A stretch of 64,000 nucleotides of DNA from Magnolia sinica (lineage: Eukaryota; Streptophyta; Magnoliopsida; Magnoliales; Magnoliaceae): NCBI RefSeq assembly GCF_029962835.1, contig NC_080589.1, forward strand, positions 21,721,586 to 21,785,585, read 5' to 3'. Under the pieces are notes generated by a model. It did not search any database, was not told the DNA's origin, and was given only the letters and a program-made list of their open reading frames with translations. A program made the position numbers and the translations under genes. Below are positions 1-11,029 of this stretch, in pieces. How positions within the stretch are numbered: the stretch's first letter is position 1; every line of letters begins with the position of its first letter.

Positions 1-950
1 CATCGTCTTATGATATGATGTGTTACATATCTTCCTACATTGTAAACTTTAGGGGGTGAGATTTGATTAAATTAATCAATATTTCTTAACTTTTAAGGAA
101 ATTTTTTTTTTCAATTTTCAGATTTCAAAACTCATTTTGAAGATTGATATTCTATGTACTTGAGTGTGTTTAAGTATAGGAAGATGATTAGATATAAAGT
201 AATTTTTAAAAGTCTAGAGTCTAGTTGATTAGTAGATTTTTTTTAACAAGTTCTTTTAATGAATTGATTAATATGAATATTTAAACATCAATTGAGTTTA
301 ATTCACAATTCACATGACTCAAATTCTTTAAGGTTAACTTGAATTCCTAAGAGTTTAACTTAATGATTATTCAAGAGCGTTAGGATCCAAGCCTAGAGAT
401 CTTTATCTACCTTGATATGAAAAGAAGAAAATGACCAACTAAAAAAAGGATAGAATATAAAATGGTTACCTATTGCATGTGCATAAATGATAAAATAATG
501 AAAAAAAAAATGAAGAAGGGACAAAAGTGAGAAAGCTGTCGATGAAAAATCAAAAGCTGCAAAAAAAAAAAAAAAAAAAGTGAAAAGGGAGATGGATTCA
601 GAATTAGTGACTTGAGTTGATCTAACCACTTTGAAGTAATCATCATAGTTAACATCATTGAGAGAAGGCTAACTCTTATGGATTATAAGTTGGAATCACT
701 GAGCACACTAGGAACTTGATGTTCAAATGCATTTTATTAAGTGATTGATGGAAGAAGAATTTCATTTAATAGTTTTCAAGTGATATTAGGTTATAAACTT
801 ACAATATTTCATCCCTATATCTTTGAATTCTACCTACATATGTATAGGATTACACATAATGTTATTTTCTAAGAGAAGTTTAAAATTTGGGTTTTAAAGA
901 TTAGTTTTTCACTTATTTTGCTCGGGACTAGCAAAATTCTGGTTGGGGAT
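1..950. other. AT-rich stretch, no gene; probable 3' untranslated part of a Ty3/Gypsy element
   Basis: I see no supported gene here. The stretch is AT-rich with A and T runs. Its last 30 bases (TTGCTCGGGACTAGCAAAAT and on) match the polypurine-side sequence just before another Gypsy LTR near 24.78 kb, so it is likely the tail of that element type. Short reading frames here look accidental. Confidence 0.4.
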
Positions 951-2482
951 GTATCAAGTGTGAGCTATTGCATATTTTCTCCTTATTGTGTATTTGTTTT
1001 ATAAGCATAGGTGTGTTTAATTTATCTGATTAGTATATTTTTCTATGTAAGGTGATTTGGAGAGCTAAGATGAAAAGAATGATTAAAGAGAAGATTCAAT
1101 ACTCAAAAAATTACCAAGTAAAAATTTAGAGATTTTGAGGTTATTAATGAAGAATTAAGTACCAAAGATCCAACATAATTAAGTGCAAAAGAGAAAAAAA
1201 CTGAAAAATCACAAAGTCCATTAACAGAAATAGCAGGTTGTTCAATCCCACCTGAGGTCGGTTCGGTCTGATCAAATGTGCACAGAATAGTCCAGCAAGA
1301 AATTGTGATTTTTAGACTTAATTTGACTTGACACTTAGGTGCGAACCAAGCCAGGTTCGGTGCCACCTGAGGGAGACAGAGACTTTAAACCTATTATAGA
1401 GAAATTCATTTACAACTGAAAGTGGGTTCGATGTGGCCAAAGATATGTTCGACTGTAACAGAAGGCTATCGTCAGTGCAACCAAAGCATAACAAAAGTAA
1501 GAAAATTAAAGTCGGTTCCAAGTTGGTGCAAGCTTTTCCTATTTAAAGGGATGTTCAAAGCTAGCTTAGATACGAATTAGGGTAGAGGAGAGAGAGAAAT
1601 GAGTTTTGGGGGTTCTACAAAATCCATCTCCAATCATTTGGTTCTCCTTCGATTTTTTTTTATGTTTTTGTTTGAGTTTAGTTCAATCATGTCTATGGTT
1701 GGCTAAATCTCTTAACTAGGACTAAAATGTCAAGCTTGTCATTTTTAATGTCTTAGTTTACTTTTATTCAAATTATTTGGTTTGAATGTTAAACAATTCA
1801 TTGATATTGGTTTAAATAAATAAAGATTTATTTTTCAGTTTACTTTGATCCATTATCGACTCTAGGGACATTTTTTTTTTGTTTTTTTAACACGCACACA
1901 CACCCCACACACTCATGCTAGTGGAATTTCACCACCTATGGGTACTTGAACCTGTGACCGAGAGTTGAAACTCCTGAGAGTCTACCACCCAAGCAAGAGT
2001 AAGGACCCAATATGGATGTTATTGCTTAAATCTAAGGTAATGCTTACCAATGTAAAGCCCATTTTAACCATGGTACTAAGATCCGCTAAGATTCATGAGC
2101 TAATACTTTGGTATCTTATGTGGGAACCAAATCAATTAAAATTCATATATGTTTTGAATTATGAATGATGATATAGCTGCTCTATTATCCAGCTGGATAG
2201 GATAGAACTTTGATTCCAATTGAGTAATTTAATTGAATCAAGTGAATTAGACATTAAGAATATTATAAGTGGATCCTCGGCGCTCTAGTGTTTGCTTTAC
2301 TAATTTTCTTTTAGATTATCTTAGTTAACAATCATACTTCTTATAATCCAATTATATAGTTTTAGTTCTAGTTCTAGTTCTATTTTTAAAGTATTCTAGA
2401 AAATGCACTAATATAAGTGCATGTGGATTCGATCTCTGTCTCACCGAGTAAAACTACCTCACAGCCCTGCACTTGGGGTTAT
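951..2482 (+). mobile_element. Ty3/Gypsy LTR copy, old, holding a SINE
   Basis: The left edge follows the same GCTCGGGACTAGCAAAA context that precedes the LTR at 24.82 kb. The right edge (CTGCACTTGGGGTTATCA) matches the ends of the LTRs near 26.1 kb (+) and 20.0 kb (-). The shared interior phrase TCATGTCTATGGTTGGCTAA recurs inverted near 20.72 kb. It has no coding part and is degenerate. Edges are approximate. Confidence 0.55.
1871..2008 (-). mobile_element. tRNA-derived SINE, minus strand
   Basis: A T-run at the left end is the reverse of a poly(A) tail. Reading leftward from GGGTCCTTACTCTTGCTTGG, the unit matches the SINE at 14151 along its length, including the region of the tRNA-type B box and the CCATAGGTGGTGAAATTCCA core. 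I could not find a convincing target duplication for this copy. Confidence 0.6.
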
Positions 2483-2989
2483 CATCCTTTTGGATAAATC
2501 AGTCATCGGAGATTTCCAGAGAGTGGTAGTCTCCAAGAGAGCATGGTGGTCCCTCATATAAACTTTCAACCATCGTGCAAGATTCAGATCCAGTGGTCCT
2601 CTCCTTGAAAGAAACAAACAAAGAGAAAATGAAAAGAGGGAAAATGGCCCTCCTATGCCAAGGTCCCACAATAAGACCCTATCAGGCAACTTATGTTGGT
2701 CTATTGGCTTGTCATGAAATTCAAGCAATAGCGTCCATACATGGTGAACATACATCGGGCCAATCAGGTTACTTGACAAGCTCGACTAGTACGAGCGTAC
2801 GTCGACTTAATCGACAAGAAATGCATAAGCATTCCGCGTGGCCTAACCACTACCATCAAATGACGTATGACTTGGATTCGTCGAATGTATCCATCGTGGC
2901 TAAATCAATTCGGCCATCGATCGTAAACCGTTACCGATTGCCTAGGCTACATTGTAGCCCCAATCATACTTCAAACATTAACATTCACG
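2483..2989. other. No recognisable gene
   Basis: This lies between two Gypsy LTRs. One 139-codon frame on the plus strand has no recognisable family and an odd composition, so I do not call it a gene. Confidence 0.3.
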
Positions 2990-4503
2990 TGTAACAACCA
3001 AAGCCAGCATGTGACAACCAAATCTGAATATAAATCTTATCTGAGCATTTCAACATAACACATACTACACATGTTACAATACATAGGCAATTCATCCATC
3101 AATCACATAGTAGTAAGGTAGGTTACATAAAAAAACTGTAACCATAGATAAGGGGATTGAGAATCCTATCTCAACACCCTCATTACATACATTTAAACTA
3201 GCATTTTCTCATTCAAGCATTTTATCAAACACTTAGTCTACACATATTACATACATGTAATAAATCAGTTAAAATACATGTTATAGCAAATCCTTCTACA
3301 TAGGAGTTTCCACACGCACAACGATCATGTATTAGCAATTAATAATCATAGTAAGCACAAATCATAATTCCATATTCATTCAAACATTTTAACAAACACT
3401 TAGAATGCATTCGAAATAGCGTAACCTACATATATGTGTAATATGTTGAAACATCCTAACTACGCATATGTGATAGCACTCAAGTCAGTCATAAATCATT
3501 GACTGACATTGAAAGCCTTGAAAACCATAACCTAAATGCTTATAGTCCGCACCTTACGCCGGTGGACACGTAACGAATTTAGTTCGTTCTCTAACTCGTC
3601 GTCTACGGCACAACTGCAACCTACAGTATGAAATAGATTAGTTATTTCATCCTTTACTCTATTTGCAATTAGGATTTCTTACCCGAAAATGGAACCGAGA
3701 ATCGCGGTATAGCGATATAGTAGCAGTGATATGATACGTAGAGCGGCAGGGAAGAATCTCTACAGCAAACCCTAGCTTTCCCTCACACTTTCTCTCTCTT
3801 TCCTTCTCTTTCTTTTCTCTTCTCTCACCTAGGGTTAGAAATTCGTATGTGAAGGGTGAGAGAGGGTTTTAGGCCTTTATATAAGCCCAAGACTGATGGA
3901 AATGGCCCCAGGGCCAAGGTATACTTAGGTAATAGCCAAAGGGCGACAATTTCGGTTCAATGGAACACTTTAGGAGGCCCCTGTTTCTCATGCGGTCGGA
4001 CTTAAGCTTCCTAACATTGGATCTAGGTCGAGTTAAGTTTTCGGTCCGATCGAATTTACAAATCGACCGCGTCAGACTAGTTTCAGTTCAACGGTCACCG
4101 GTACTTGATCAGGGCCACAAGTGTACTGACATGTGTTGGAAATTTTTCCTAATCCGAAGGTGTAATTGGGTCAGATTCCGATCCTTAAATTTGGTCTGCA
4201 AGTGAACGACTCAATTCACTTAAGTTGCAGTTCATTTCCTAAAGATATTCGCGTTTCTCACGCACTTCGCTACGAGCTCAAGTTGTGTGTTTCAGGATAC
4301 TATTAGGATTTGATTTCCGAGATGGTTGTCAAGCCCAGTAAGGCGGTCATAACCGTATAGTTTCGCAGTAATCAGACTTTCGATGTGCGGTCCAGATCCG
4401 ATATGAAGTTTCATGATGCTCCCGAGAGCAACTGGGTTTTGAGATGGATCCTAAGTTTTTAGGTAATATAGCGTTAGCGGTTCTACTCGTTTTGGGTCTT
4501 ACA
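2990..4503 (-). mobile_element. Ty3/Gypsy LTR, apparently solo
   Basis: On the minus strand the unit starts TGTAAGACCCAAAACGAG and ends GGTTGTTACA, so it has TG...CA ends. It carries a TATA-like TTATATAAAGG about 630 bp in, followed by a pyrimidine-rich leader with CTAACCCTAG. That is the usual build of a chromovirus-type LTR. No internal coding part is attached on either side. The five-base flanks differ, so age or rearrangement has blurred the target duplication. Confidence 0.55.
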
Positions 4504-4714
4504 GATCGTATTCAAAGTAATTAGTGCTAATTTCACAAGTAATCTAGTTTAACATTAGTTAATTTCTATTTAATTTCTAAAGGATTCGGTCCTAAGTGAT
4601 TTCTGCCAAAGCCTACTCGGTTCGGATCGAGTCGGATCTAAACGAGTCGAGTTAGCCGGATTGAGTCGTCCGGTGCCCAACTCTACCCATCGACCAGGCG
4701 GCAGCAACCCTCCG

Positions 4715-4775
<61 letters not shown>

Positions 4776-5147
4776 GTCCGAGTCTTAAAACCATGTTTTC
4801 CTCTTATGATTTTTTTATGTAGGAAATGGTGGAAATGGAAGGAAGTGGGTTGCAGACTGCGTAAACTCCCATGATTTATGTATTTTATTCCCTCTATCCA
4901 TCTATTTTATCCCCTCCATCCAACCCAACAACCCAATCCGAATTGGTGCCAACTCGATCTAACTCGGTATTTCTGACTGGGTTGGACTCGGTTCGGATCA
5001 GCTCAGCCCAGGCCCGAACTCGAATCGAGTCAGGCATGCTAGACTCGGTACCAACTCAGATCGAGTTTGGTTCAGGCATTTTTCAAAACTAAATCGAGTC
5101 GGGTTGGACCTAACTCGGTCCCACTTGACTCAATGCCCACTTCTGCT
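4504..5147. other. No gene; GACTCG-rich repeat with a CT run
   Basis: The sequence is full of GAGTCG and CGACTCGG motifs on both strands, as in a common class of short plant DNA elements whose ends read like TGGGCA(T)CGAGTC. A related block lies at 31.26-31.83 kb. I cannot place clean ends. Confidence 0.35.
4717..4773. repeat. (CT)n microsatellite
   Basis: About 28 uninterrupted CT units, read directly from the sequence. Confidence 0.95.
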
Positions 5148-5634
5148 TGCCACTAGCTAATGTCTAGTGGTTGGTGCTCTGTGGGCCACAACATGATGTA
5201 TGTGTATCATCCATGCCGTCTATCATTTTTTTCAAATAATTTTATGGTCTGAAGCCAAAATTGAGGTAGATCAAAATCTCAAGTGGGCTACACAGTGTTG
5301 ATTGAACTCTCACCATTAAAAACTTCTTGCCGGAAAACTTTGAATATTGAACTCTCTACAAAAGTTATGGATAAGCTGATATTTGTTTTTTAAGTTCATC
5401 CCGGTCTGTATGACCTAATCTACAGGTTGGATGTTAAATAAACATTACAGCGGGCCTAAGAGGTTTTTAACGGTAGACATTCAATCACTACTTTTCCCTA
5501 TGGTGTCGTCCACCTGATATCTAACTTATTTATGTATTAAAATAATGTGTAAAAATGAATGGACAGTGCGGATAAAACACCTAGATTATGGTGGGCCCAC
5601 AGAGTACTGACCACAAGCCACCTGGCTAGTGGCA
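5148..5634. mobile_element. Non-autonomous TIR element, family 1, copy 1
   Basis: The left end, TGCCACTAGC followed by GGTTGGTGCTCTGTGGGCC, is matched by the reverse complement of the right end, TGCCACTAGCCAGG with GTCAGTACTCTGTGGGCC. The inverted repeats run to about 45 bp. The unit is about 490 bp, has no coding capacity, and its interior matches the copy at 28509-29003. I found no clean target duplication, so the superfamily is open. Confidence 0.65.
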
Positions 5635-5653
5635 GCGTCACTAGCCAAGCCAA

Positions 5654-6175
5654 GCGGACAGATTTCCTGCTAAAGCCTTTGGCAGGAAGTTCCTGCGCAA
5701 GGATGATGGGTGGGGCCCACTGAAATGTACGTGAGAAATCCATTCCGTCCATCCATTTTGGGAGATTATTTCAGGGTGTTCGAACAAAAATGAGTTGGAT
5801 AAAAGCGAAAGTAGTTCACACAAGAGGTAAAATTGGGGAAAGAAATTTCTACCGTTGAAACCTTCATGGCTCCACCTTGATGTTAATATGCTATCCAAAC
5901 CGTTTATAAGGTCATTTCCAATGGAATGAAGTGAAATACCAAAAATATAGCCTGATAAAAAATAAAAAATAAAAACTTTTATGGCCATAAGAATACTTCA
6001 ACGGTGCTCCCTTGCGCAGGAACTTCCTGCGGAAGGCTTTCGCAGGTAATCCGCGTCCCTCATTTTTTGTTCGAACGTACTAAAATGATCTCGAAAAACG
6101 GATGGATGGTGTGGATTTCTCACAAACATCTCAGTAGGCCCCACCCAGCATCCTTGCCTAGAAAGGAAATCCGCG
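5654..6175. mobile_element. Composite TIR element, family 2
   Basis: The left end (GCGGACAGATTTCCTGC, then GCAGGAAGTTCCTGCGCAAG) is mirrored twice: by a nearly complete inverted copy ending near 6054, and by a second terminus ending near 6175 (AAGGATGCTGGGTGGGG in reverse). It looks like a roughly 400-bp element with 50-bp ends plus part of a relative. It lies 110 bp upstream of the receptor TATA box. Confidence 0.55.
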
Positions 6176-6287
6176 TATATTATCTGCGGCCATCTTCTAC
6201 TGTACAGCTGCACTCGTCACACGCGGTCTCACTCTCCTGCGTCTTCCTTCCACTTTCCTTGCTTGGTCTTTTCTTCCTCATCTATGT

Positions 6288-6295
6288 TATATAAA
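6288..6295 (+). promoter_or_regulatory. TATA box of the receptor-like protein gene
   Basis: TATATAAA lies 51 bp before the chosen ATG, with CT-rich sequence upstream. This implies a short leader of about 20-30 bases. Confidence 0.6.
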
Positions 6296-6345
6296 GAATT
6301 TAAGCTCCCTCCCATACCTGCGAAAATCTTTGATGTTATGTGATA

Positions 6346-9144
6346 ATGGATAAATTAGTGAGAGCTCTGTTTCTTTCTGTATTTGTATTTCTAAGCGCTG
6401 AAATCATTCAATCCACTTCTTACAATGGAGAAGTGAAGGTGGTTTGCAAAGAAAGAGAGAGAAAAGCCCTCCTCAAGTTCAAAGAAGGCCTCGTGGATCC
6501 AATGAATCGACTCTCTTCTTGGGTGGGCCATGATTGCTGCAGTTGGAGTGGAGTGGGCTGCAACAATAGAACATGGCATATTGTCAAGCTTAACCTCCGA
6601 AACCCCCTCTTACAATTCAGTTCAATCGATCAGTCCTATTATCGGTTTCCATACAACTCGTCATTGTCTGGTAAGATAAATCCTTCTTTGCTTGAGTTGA
6701 ATCATTTGAACTACTTGGACCTAAGCTGGAATGATTTTGGATTTAAACCCATCCCGAAATTCATCGGTTCATTCAAGAAACTTAGATATCTTAACCTCTC
6801 AAATGCCTTCTTTGGTGGAATGATTCCCCATCATCTCGGTAATCTCTCTAGTCTGGTTTACCTTGATCTTTACTGGACCAGTGTGGAAGTTGATAACCTT
6901 CATTGGCTTTCTCAACTTTCTTCCCTGCAACACCTTGATATGGGAACATTGAATCTCAGTCAGTCACATGATTGGTTACAGGTTATTAATACGCTCCCTT
7001 CTCTCTCCGAGCTACGCCTCTCCAGTTGTGAACTTCCTAACATGACCATTTCTCTTCCATATGTTAATTTCACATCCCTTTCAGTTCTTGATCTCTCCAA
7101 CAATTTTCTTGGCCCAAGAATTCCAGATTGGTTGTTCAACCTCAGCAGCCTAGAGTATCTTAATCTCAAATGGAATCATTTTCAAGATCCAATTCCAAGT
7201 GCTCTTGGCAAGCTTTGCAACTTGCGTACTTTAGATTTCTCAGGAAATTTAAACAGGGGAGAGATAACTGGATTTGTAGAATGTTTATCTGGATGCATTC
7301 AGGAAAGTTTGGAGACACTGAATTTGGCATGGAATGGACTTAGTGGGTATTTTCCTGATTGGTTATTCCATTATAAAAATCTTAAAAATCTTGATCTCAG
7401 TCACAACAACTTGAATGGGTCTTTGCCCCAGAGTCTTGGACAACTTTCAGAGCTAATCAGGCTCAGGATATCTTCTAATTCATTGGAGGGAAATGTGTCA
7501 GAAGCACACTTTGCCACTCTAACCAAATTGGAATCATTAGATATATCCTTGAATTCTTTAGTTCTTAATGTTAGCTCCAATTGGATTCCTCCTTTTCACC
7601 TCAAACACATCAGAATGAGGTCTTGTCGATTAGGGCCCCTGTTTCCTGCATGGCTTCGTGAGCAAAGAGACATTTACCAACTTGACCTGTCCAATGCTCA
7701 AATTTCAGATTCCATACCAAACTGGTTTTGGAACTTGTCTTCTCAAGTCCAATACTTGAATCTTTCTCACAACCAAATCAGTGACGAGATTCCAAATTTG
7801 TTGCAGTTTGCTCTTTTGGCAAGAATTGATTTAAGTTACAACTACTTTAGAGGTTCATTGCCACACTCATTTCTTAATGTAGGTTTTTTGGATCTCTCAA
7901 AAAATTCATTTTCTGGACCCATCGCCGTGAACTTTGGTGAACCACTTCTTTTTTTCTTATCACTTTCTCATAACCATTTAAATGGTAGCATTCCCTTGTC
8001 TTTATGTCAAATTGTGGATTTGGCTAGCCTTGATCTCTCATACAATAAATTAACTGGAGAACTTCCTCCGTGTTTGGAAAATTTGACCAGCCTGTTTGCA
8101 ATGGATTTCACAAATAATAATATATATGGACATATTCCTGAATCTTTTGGTCTTATGTCTTCCCTAGAATCATTGCATTTGCGTAGAAATAATTTTTCAG
8201 GTGAGCTCCCTACATCATTGAGAAACTGCACCAATTTGAGAGTTGTCGATCTTAGTCATAACAAATTCTCTGGAAACATACCAACATGGATAGGGGAAAG
8301 CCTGTCAGATGTCTATATTCTCAGCCTTAGGTCAAACATGTTTTCTGGAACTATTACTCCACAGCTGTGTTGTCTTACTTATCTTCAAATCTTGGATCTT
8401 GCATATAACAAGCTATTAGGTGCCATACCAAAGTGTTTCGGTAATTTCAGTGCCATGGTTACAAAGGAGCGTAAAAGTGGAACGATTGCGGGGTCCAAGT
8501 ATCATGATGAGAATGAAGATTATTGGGTACATTATGAGCAGAACATAACGGAGGTTGCTGAAGGATTGAAACTTCATTATAATAAGACTCTTTACCTTGT
8601 AACTATGATAGATCTTTCAAGCAATCATTTATCTGGAGAGATCCCTGAAGAATTAGCACGTCTATCCAAGCTGCAAGGTTTGAATTTGTCCAGGAATCAT
8701 TTGATTGGAAACATTCCAAAGAAAATAGATGGCTTGCGACAATTACAGTCTCTTGACTTGTCATGGAATCAACTTTCTAGTACTATTCGGCAGAGCTTGT
8801 TAGCGTTAAATTTCTTAACCAGCCTTGATCTCTCATATAATAAGTTGTTCGGGCAGATTCCATCAGGCAGCCAGCTCCAGACTTTTACTGATCCTTCGAT
8901 TTATATTGGCAATCTTGATCTTTGTGGGCCTCCGCTTCCAAAAGAGTGTCCAAAAGATAATACATCTCAAACTCTGAAGCCCATTGAAGAAGAGGAGGAA
9001 GAAGGGTTTGAATGGGTATGGTTTTTCACTAGCATCGCACCAGGATTTGTGGTTGGATTTTTGGGGGTATGTGGTTTTTTAATCTTCATTCTGTGGGTAA
9101 CAAAGGTGGCTAGGTCAATGACAAAGCTACAAGACAGCAAGTAA
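6346..9144 (+). CDS. LRR receptor-like protein (EIX2/Cf-type), 932 aa, intronless
   Basis: A cell-surface receptor-like protein without a kinase domain. The family perceives microbial or developmental ligands and signals through partner kinases such as SOBIR1 and BAK1 (family knowledge). What I see, in order: a signal peptide (about 1-24), an LRR N-terminal cap with paired cysteines (CKERE near 34, HDCCSWSGVGC near 62-72), and a long run of 24-residue plant LRRs (LxxLxLSxNxLxGxIP). An island-like break around 717-755 (YHDENEDYWVHYEQ) is followed by four more LRRs and the C-cap LCGPPLPKEC. Then come an acidic juxtamembrane stretch (EEEEEEG, near 884), one membrane helix (about 894-920) and a short basic tail. 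The ATG at 6346 is chosen because it opens the signal peptide. No break is visible and the length is normal for the family. A single exon is usual. The ligand cannot be inferred. Confidence 0.95.
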   Translation: MDKLVRALFLSVFVFLSAEIIQSTSYNGEVKVVCKERERKALLKFKEGLVDPMNRLSSWVGHDCCSWSGVGCNNRTWHIVKLNLRNPLLQFSSIDQSYYRFPYNSSLSGKINPSLLELNHLNYLDLSWNDFGFKPIPKFIGSFKKLRYLNLSNAFFGGMIPHHLGNLSSLVYLDLYWTSVEVDNLHWLSQLSSLQHLDMGTLNLSQSHDWLQVINTLPSLSELRLSSCELPNMTISLPYVNFTSLSVLDLSNNFLGPRIPDWLFNLSSLEYLNLKWNHFQDPIPSALGKLCNLRTLDFSGNLNRGEITGFVECLSGCIQESLETLNLAWNGLSGYFPDWLFHYKNLKNLDLSHNNLNGSLPQSLGQLSELIRLRISSNSLEGNVSEAHFATLTKLESLDISLNSLVLNVSSNWIPPFHLKHIRMRSCRLGPLFPAWLREQRDIYQLDLSNAQISDSIPNWFWNLSSQVQYLNLSHNQISDEIPNLLQFALLARIDLSYNYFRGSLPHSFLNVGFLDLSKNSFSGPIAVNFGEPLLFFLSLSHNHLNGSIPLSLCQIVDLASLDLSYNKLTGELPPCLENLTSLFAMDFTNNNIYGHIPESFGLMSSLESLHLRRNNFSGELPTSLRNCTNLRVVDLSHNKFSGNIPTWIGESLSDVYILSLRSNMFSGTITPQLCCLTYLQILDLAYNKLLGAIPKCFGNFSAMVTKERKSGTIAGSKYHDENEDYWVHYEQNITEVAEGLKLHYNKTLYLVTMIDLSSNHLSGEIPEELARLSKLQGLNLSRNHLIGNIPKKIDGLRQLQSLDLSWNQLSSTIRQSLLALNFLTSLDLSYNKLFGQIPSGSQLQTFTDPSIYIGNLDLCGPPLPKECPKDNTSQTLKPIEEEEEEGFEWVWFFTSIAPGFVVGFLGVCGFLIFILWVTKVARSMTKLQDSK

Positions 9145-9226
9145 AGGATGGGTGAATTCCACATATTCCAAGAGTATAACCAATGATGTCCTTTTTCCTT
9201 GTTAAATGAGTGTTGTATGGATCTTT

Positions 9227-9340
9227 AGCTTTAATATATATGTGTGCCTTTTTGTTGTTGTATGGATTTTAGCTTTAATATATATGTGTGCCTTTTTGTT
9301 GTTGTATGGATTTTAGCTTTAATATATATGTGTGCCTTTG
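9227..9340. repeat. 44-bp tandem repeat in the receptor 3' region
   Basis: AGCTTTAATATATATGTGTG recurs at 9227, 9271 and 9315, an exact 44-bp period with about 2.6 copies. It starts 82 bp after the stop codon and so probably lies in the 3' UTR. Confidence 0.9.
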
Positions 9341-9664
9341 TCCATTTATATGTCTATCTTTAATGAGGTTGCAATTACCCTTCCACTCACATTAGAGTGA
9401 AAAGCAATGCATCTGCAAATCGGGAGTACTTCCCTATCAGTATAATGTGATCATTTCTTTTGAAATCCAAGCAAGGTTTTGGAAATGGCCCTGGAACTTA
9501 ATACAGTGCTTGGTACGTTGAGCATTGAGCCGAACCGGCTACATATGGAAAAGACTGGAATTGTTGACGAAAGTAGACCAACAGAAGATAGATTTGCCAG
9601 ATAGTGGGACCTATAAGATAGATAAAGGTTAACATTTACTCACCTCTCTATCACCTGAGATTTG

Positions 9665-9716
9665 GATCTGTCTCATTTTAGGGCACTAGCCCAAAAGCCC
9701 TAAAATGAGACAGATC
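9665..9716. repeat. Perfect 20-bp inverted repeat with 12-base loop
   Basis: The arm GATCTGTCTCATTTTAGGGC at 9665-9684 is matched exactly by its reverse complement at 9697-9716. A further partial copy (GTGCCCTAAAATGAG) follows at 9719. The flanks belong to a MITE-like repeat with GGGCCCAC motifs. Confidence 0.9.
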
Positions 9717-9734
9717 TAGTGCCCTAAAATGAGC

Positions 9735-10260
9735 TGGAAAATGGATGAACGACCTGGATAAAATGCACATCATGATGGGCCCACATAGCACCGTCTTGCC
9801 GGTGACAGTTTGCAGTCATGGTGCGCCCACAGTGTCGGTTTGCAATCTGCGTTCAGTTGCCTGAGACCCCGCCTGCAAGGTCGGAAGCTACGTGGGGCCC
9901 ACCGAGATGTCTGTGAAAAATCCACGCTGATACGGAAGCTTTGATGGGCCACTCCACCAGGAACAATGTAAAATTCCATTTAAATTTTCTAAATTCACTG
10001 GCTGTGGCATACCTGAGTTTTTTATAAGGCTTACTTTTGTATTTTCTCTTCATCCTGGTGAGCCATGACTGATGATTAATGGGCTTGATGAAATACATAC
10101 ACAATGTTGGCCCTATACATAAACCCATACCCATTGTTCCCTGTGGTGTGCCGCAGCAGAGTTGTGGCTCACTGTTTTTTGGCCTCAGGGGTTGGAATCT
10201 AGGAGTGCACTTGATGAACAGAGTGGGCCCACAGAGTTTTATTGTTTCATGTGTTAGGTA
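9735..10260. mobile_element. MITE-like repeats with GTGGGGCCCACC motifs
   Basis: Terminal-type phrases shared with the family 1 and 2 elements appear here (TGATGGGCCCACA, GTGGGGCCCACCGAGATG, TGTGAAAAATCCACGC). They are scrambled, so the block reads as nested or truncated copies. No gene is seen. Confidence 0.4.
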
Positions 10261-10305
10261 AAACAAGTGTTGGAGAGGATTCCAACCCCAACGGAGGATA
10301 AGTCC

Positions 10306-10770
10306 GGCAATGGGCTGGCCAGCCCACCTGACCTGACGTGATCTACCTGGCTTTGTGCCCGGCTTGGACCTAGTAGCTTGCCCATGGACAGGGCTTGGCC
10401 TCGCATGCATGGTTCGATCAATTATTGAGCCGGGCTTGGGTTTGAGTCATATTAGCCTCACCCAGCTTGGGTTTGAGTCATTTTAGCCTCACCCAGTCGA
10501 GTCCTGCCTGTTATAACTGAATGTTATATGTATATGTGTTACAACACACAAATATCTATTTCTTTGTGTACGTGTGGCCCACTTAATTAATGAACAAATT
10601 AGGAACATTCAAATGCTAATAGGGATTTTATCAATTTTCGGGCCAGATTGATCTGGGTTGAGCCCTGGCCTAAATGATATTTTTGGGCTTTGGATTGTTA
10701 TATATACTCAGCCCATTCCAGACTTGGGCCCAGCTCAGGCCTCAGTTTGGCTCAGCCCAAACCTGGCCCA
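10306..10770. mobile_element. Candidate TIR element with GCAATGGGC ends
   Basis: GGCAATGGGCTGGCCAGCCC near the left and the inverse of GCAATGGGCCAGGTTTGGGC near the right form imperfect inverted ends around GGGCTTGG-rich sequence. No clean target duplication was found. Confidence 0.35.
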
Positions 10771-11029
10771 TTGCTATCCTGTTGGTGGCCCACACGCTGC
10801 TTCTCATCTATTTCCATCATGCGTCTGGTAGAGTAGCTTGGTGTGAGATTGTTGGCATGCATTGAGATATACTCTTTTTATGTGATCTTCGCTCCATCAT
10901 TGCAACCATTTATTCTATTGTTTGGTGCTTTTCTATGCATCAGAACCGTCCAATTTTGCTGATCCATGTATTTATGTTGGGAACCTGTCACAGACACGTT
11001 CCTAGCATGGTTGAGCCAAAAGAAGATGG
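10771..11029. other. No recognisable gene
   Basis: Repeat-like sequence only. Confidence 0.3.

Noticed and set aside
2575-2994. A 139-codon plus-strand frame
   Set aside because: No recognisable domain, repeat-flanked, and it runs into the Gypsy LTR edge.
10079-10410. Frames of 60-185 codons on both strands
   Set aside because: They are shadows of GGGCCCAC-type repeats.
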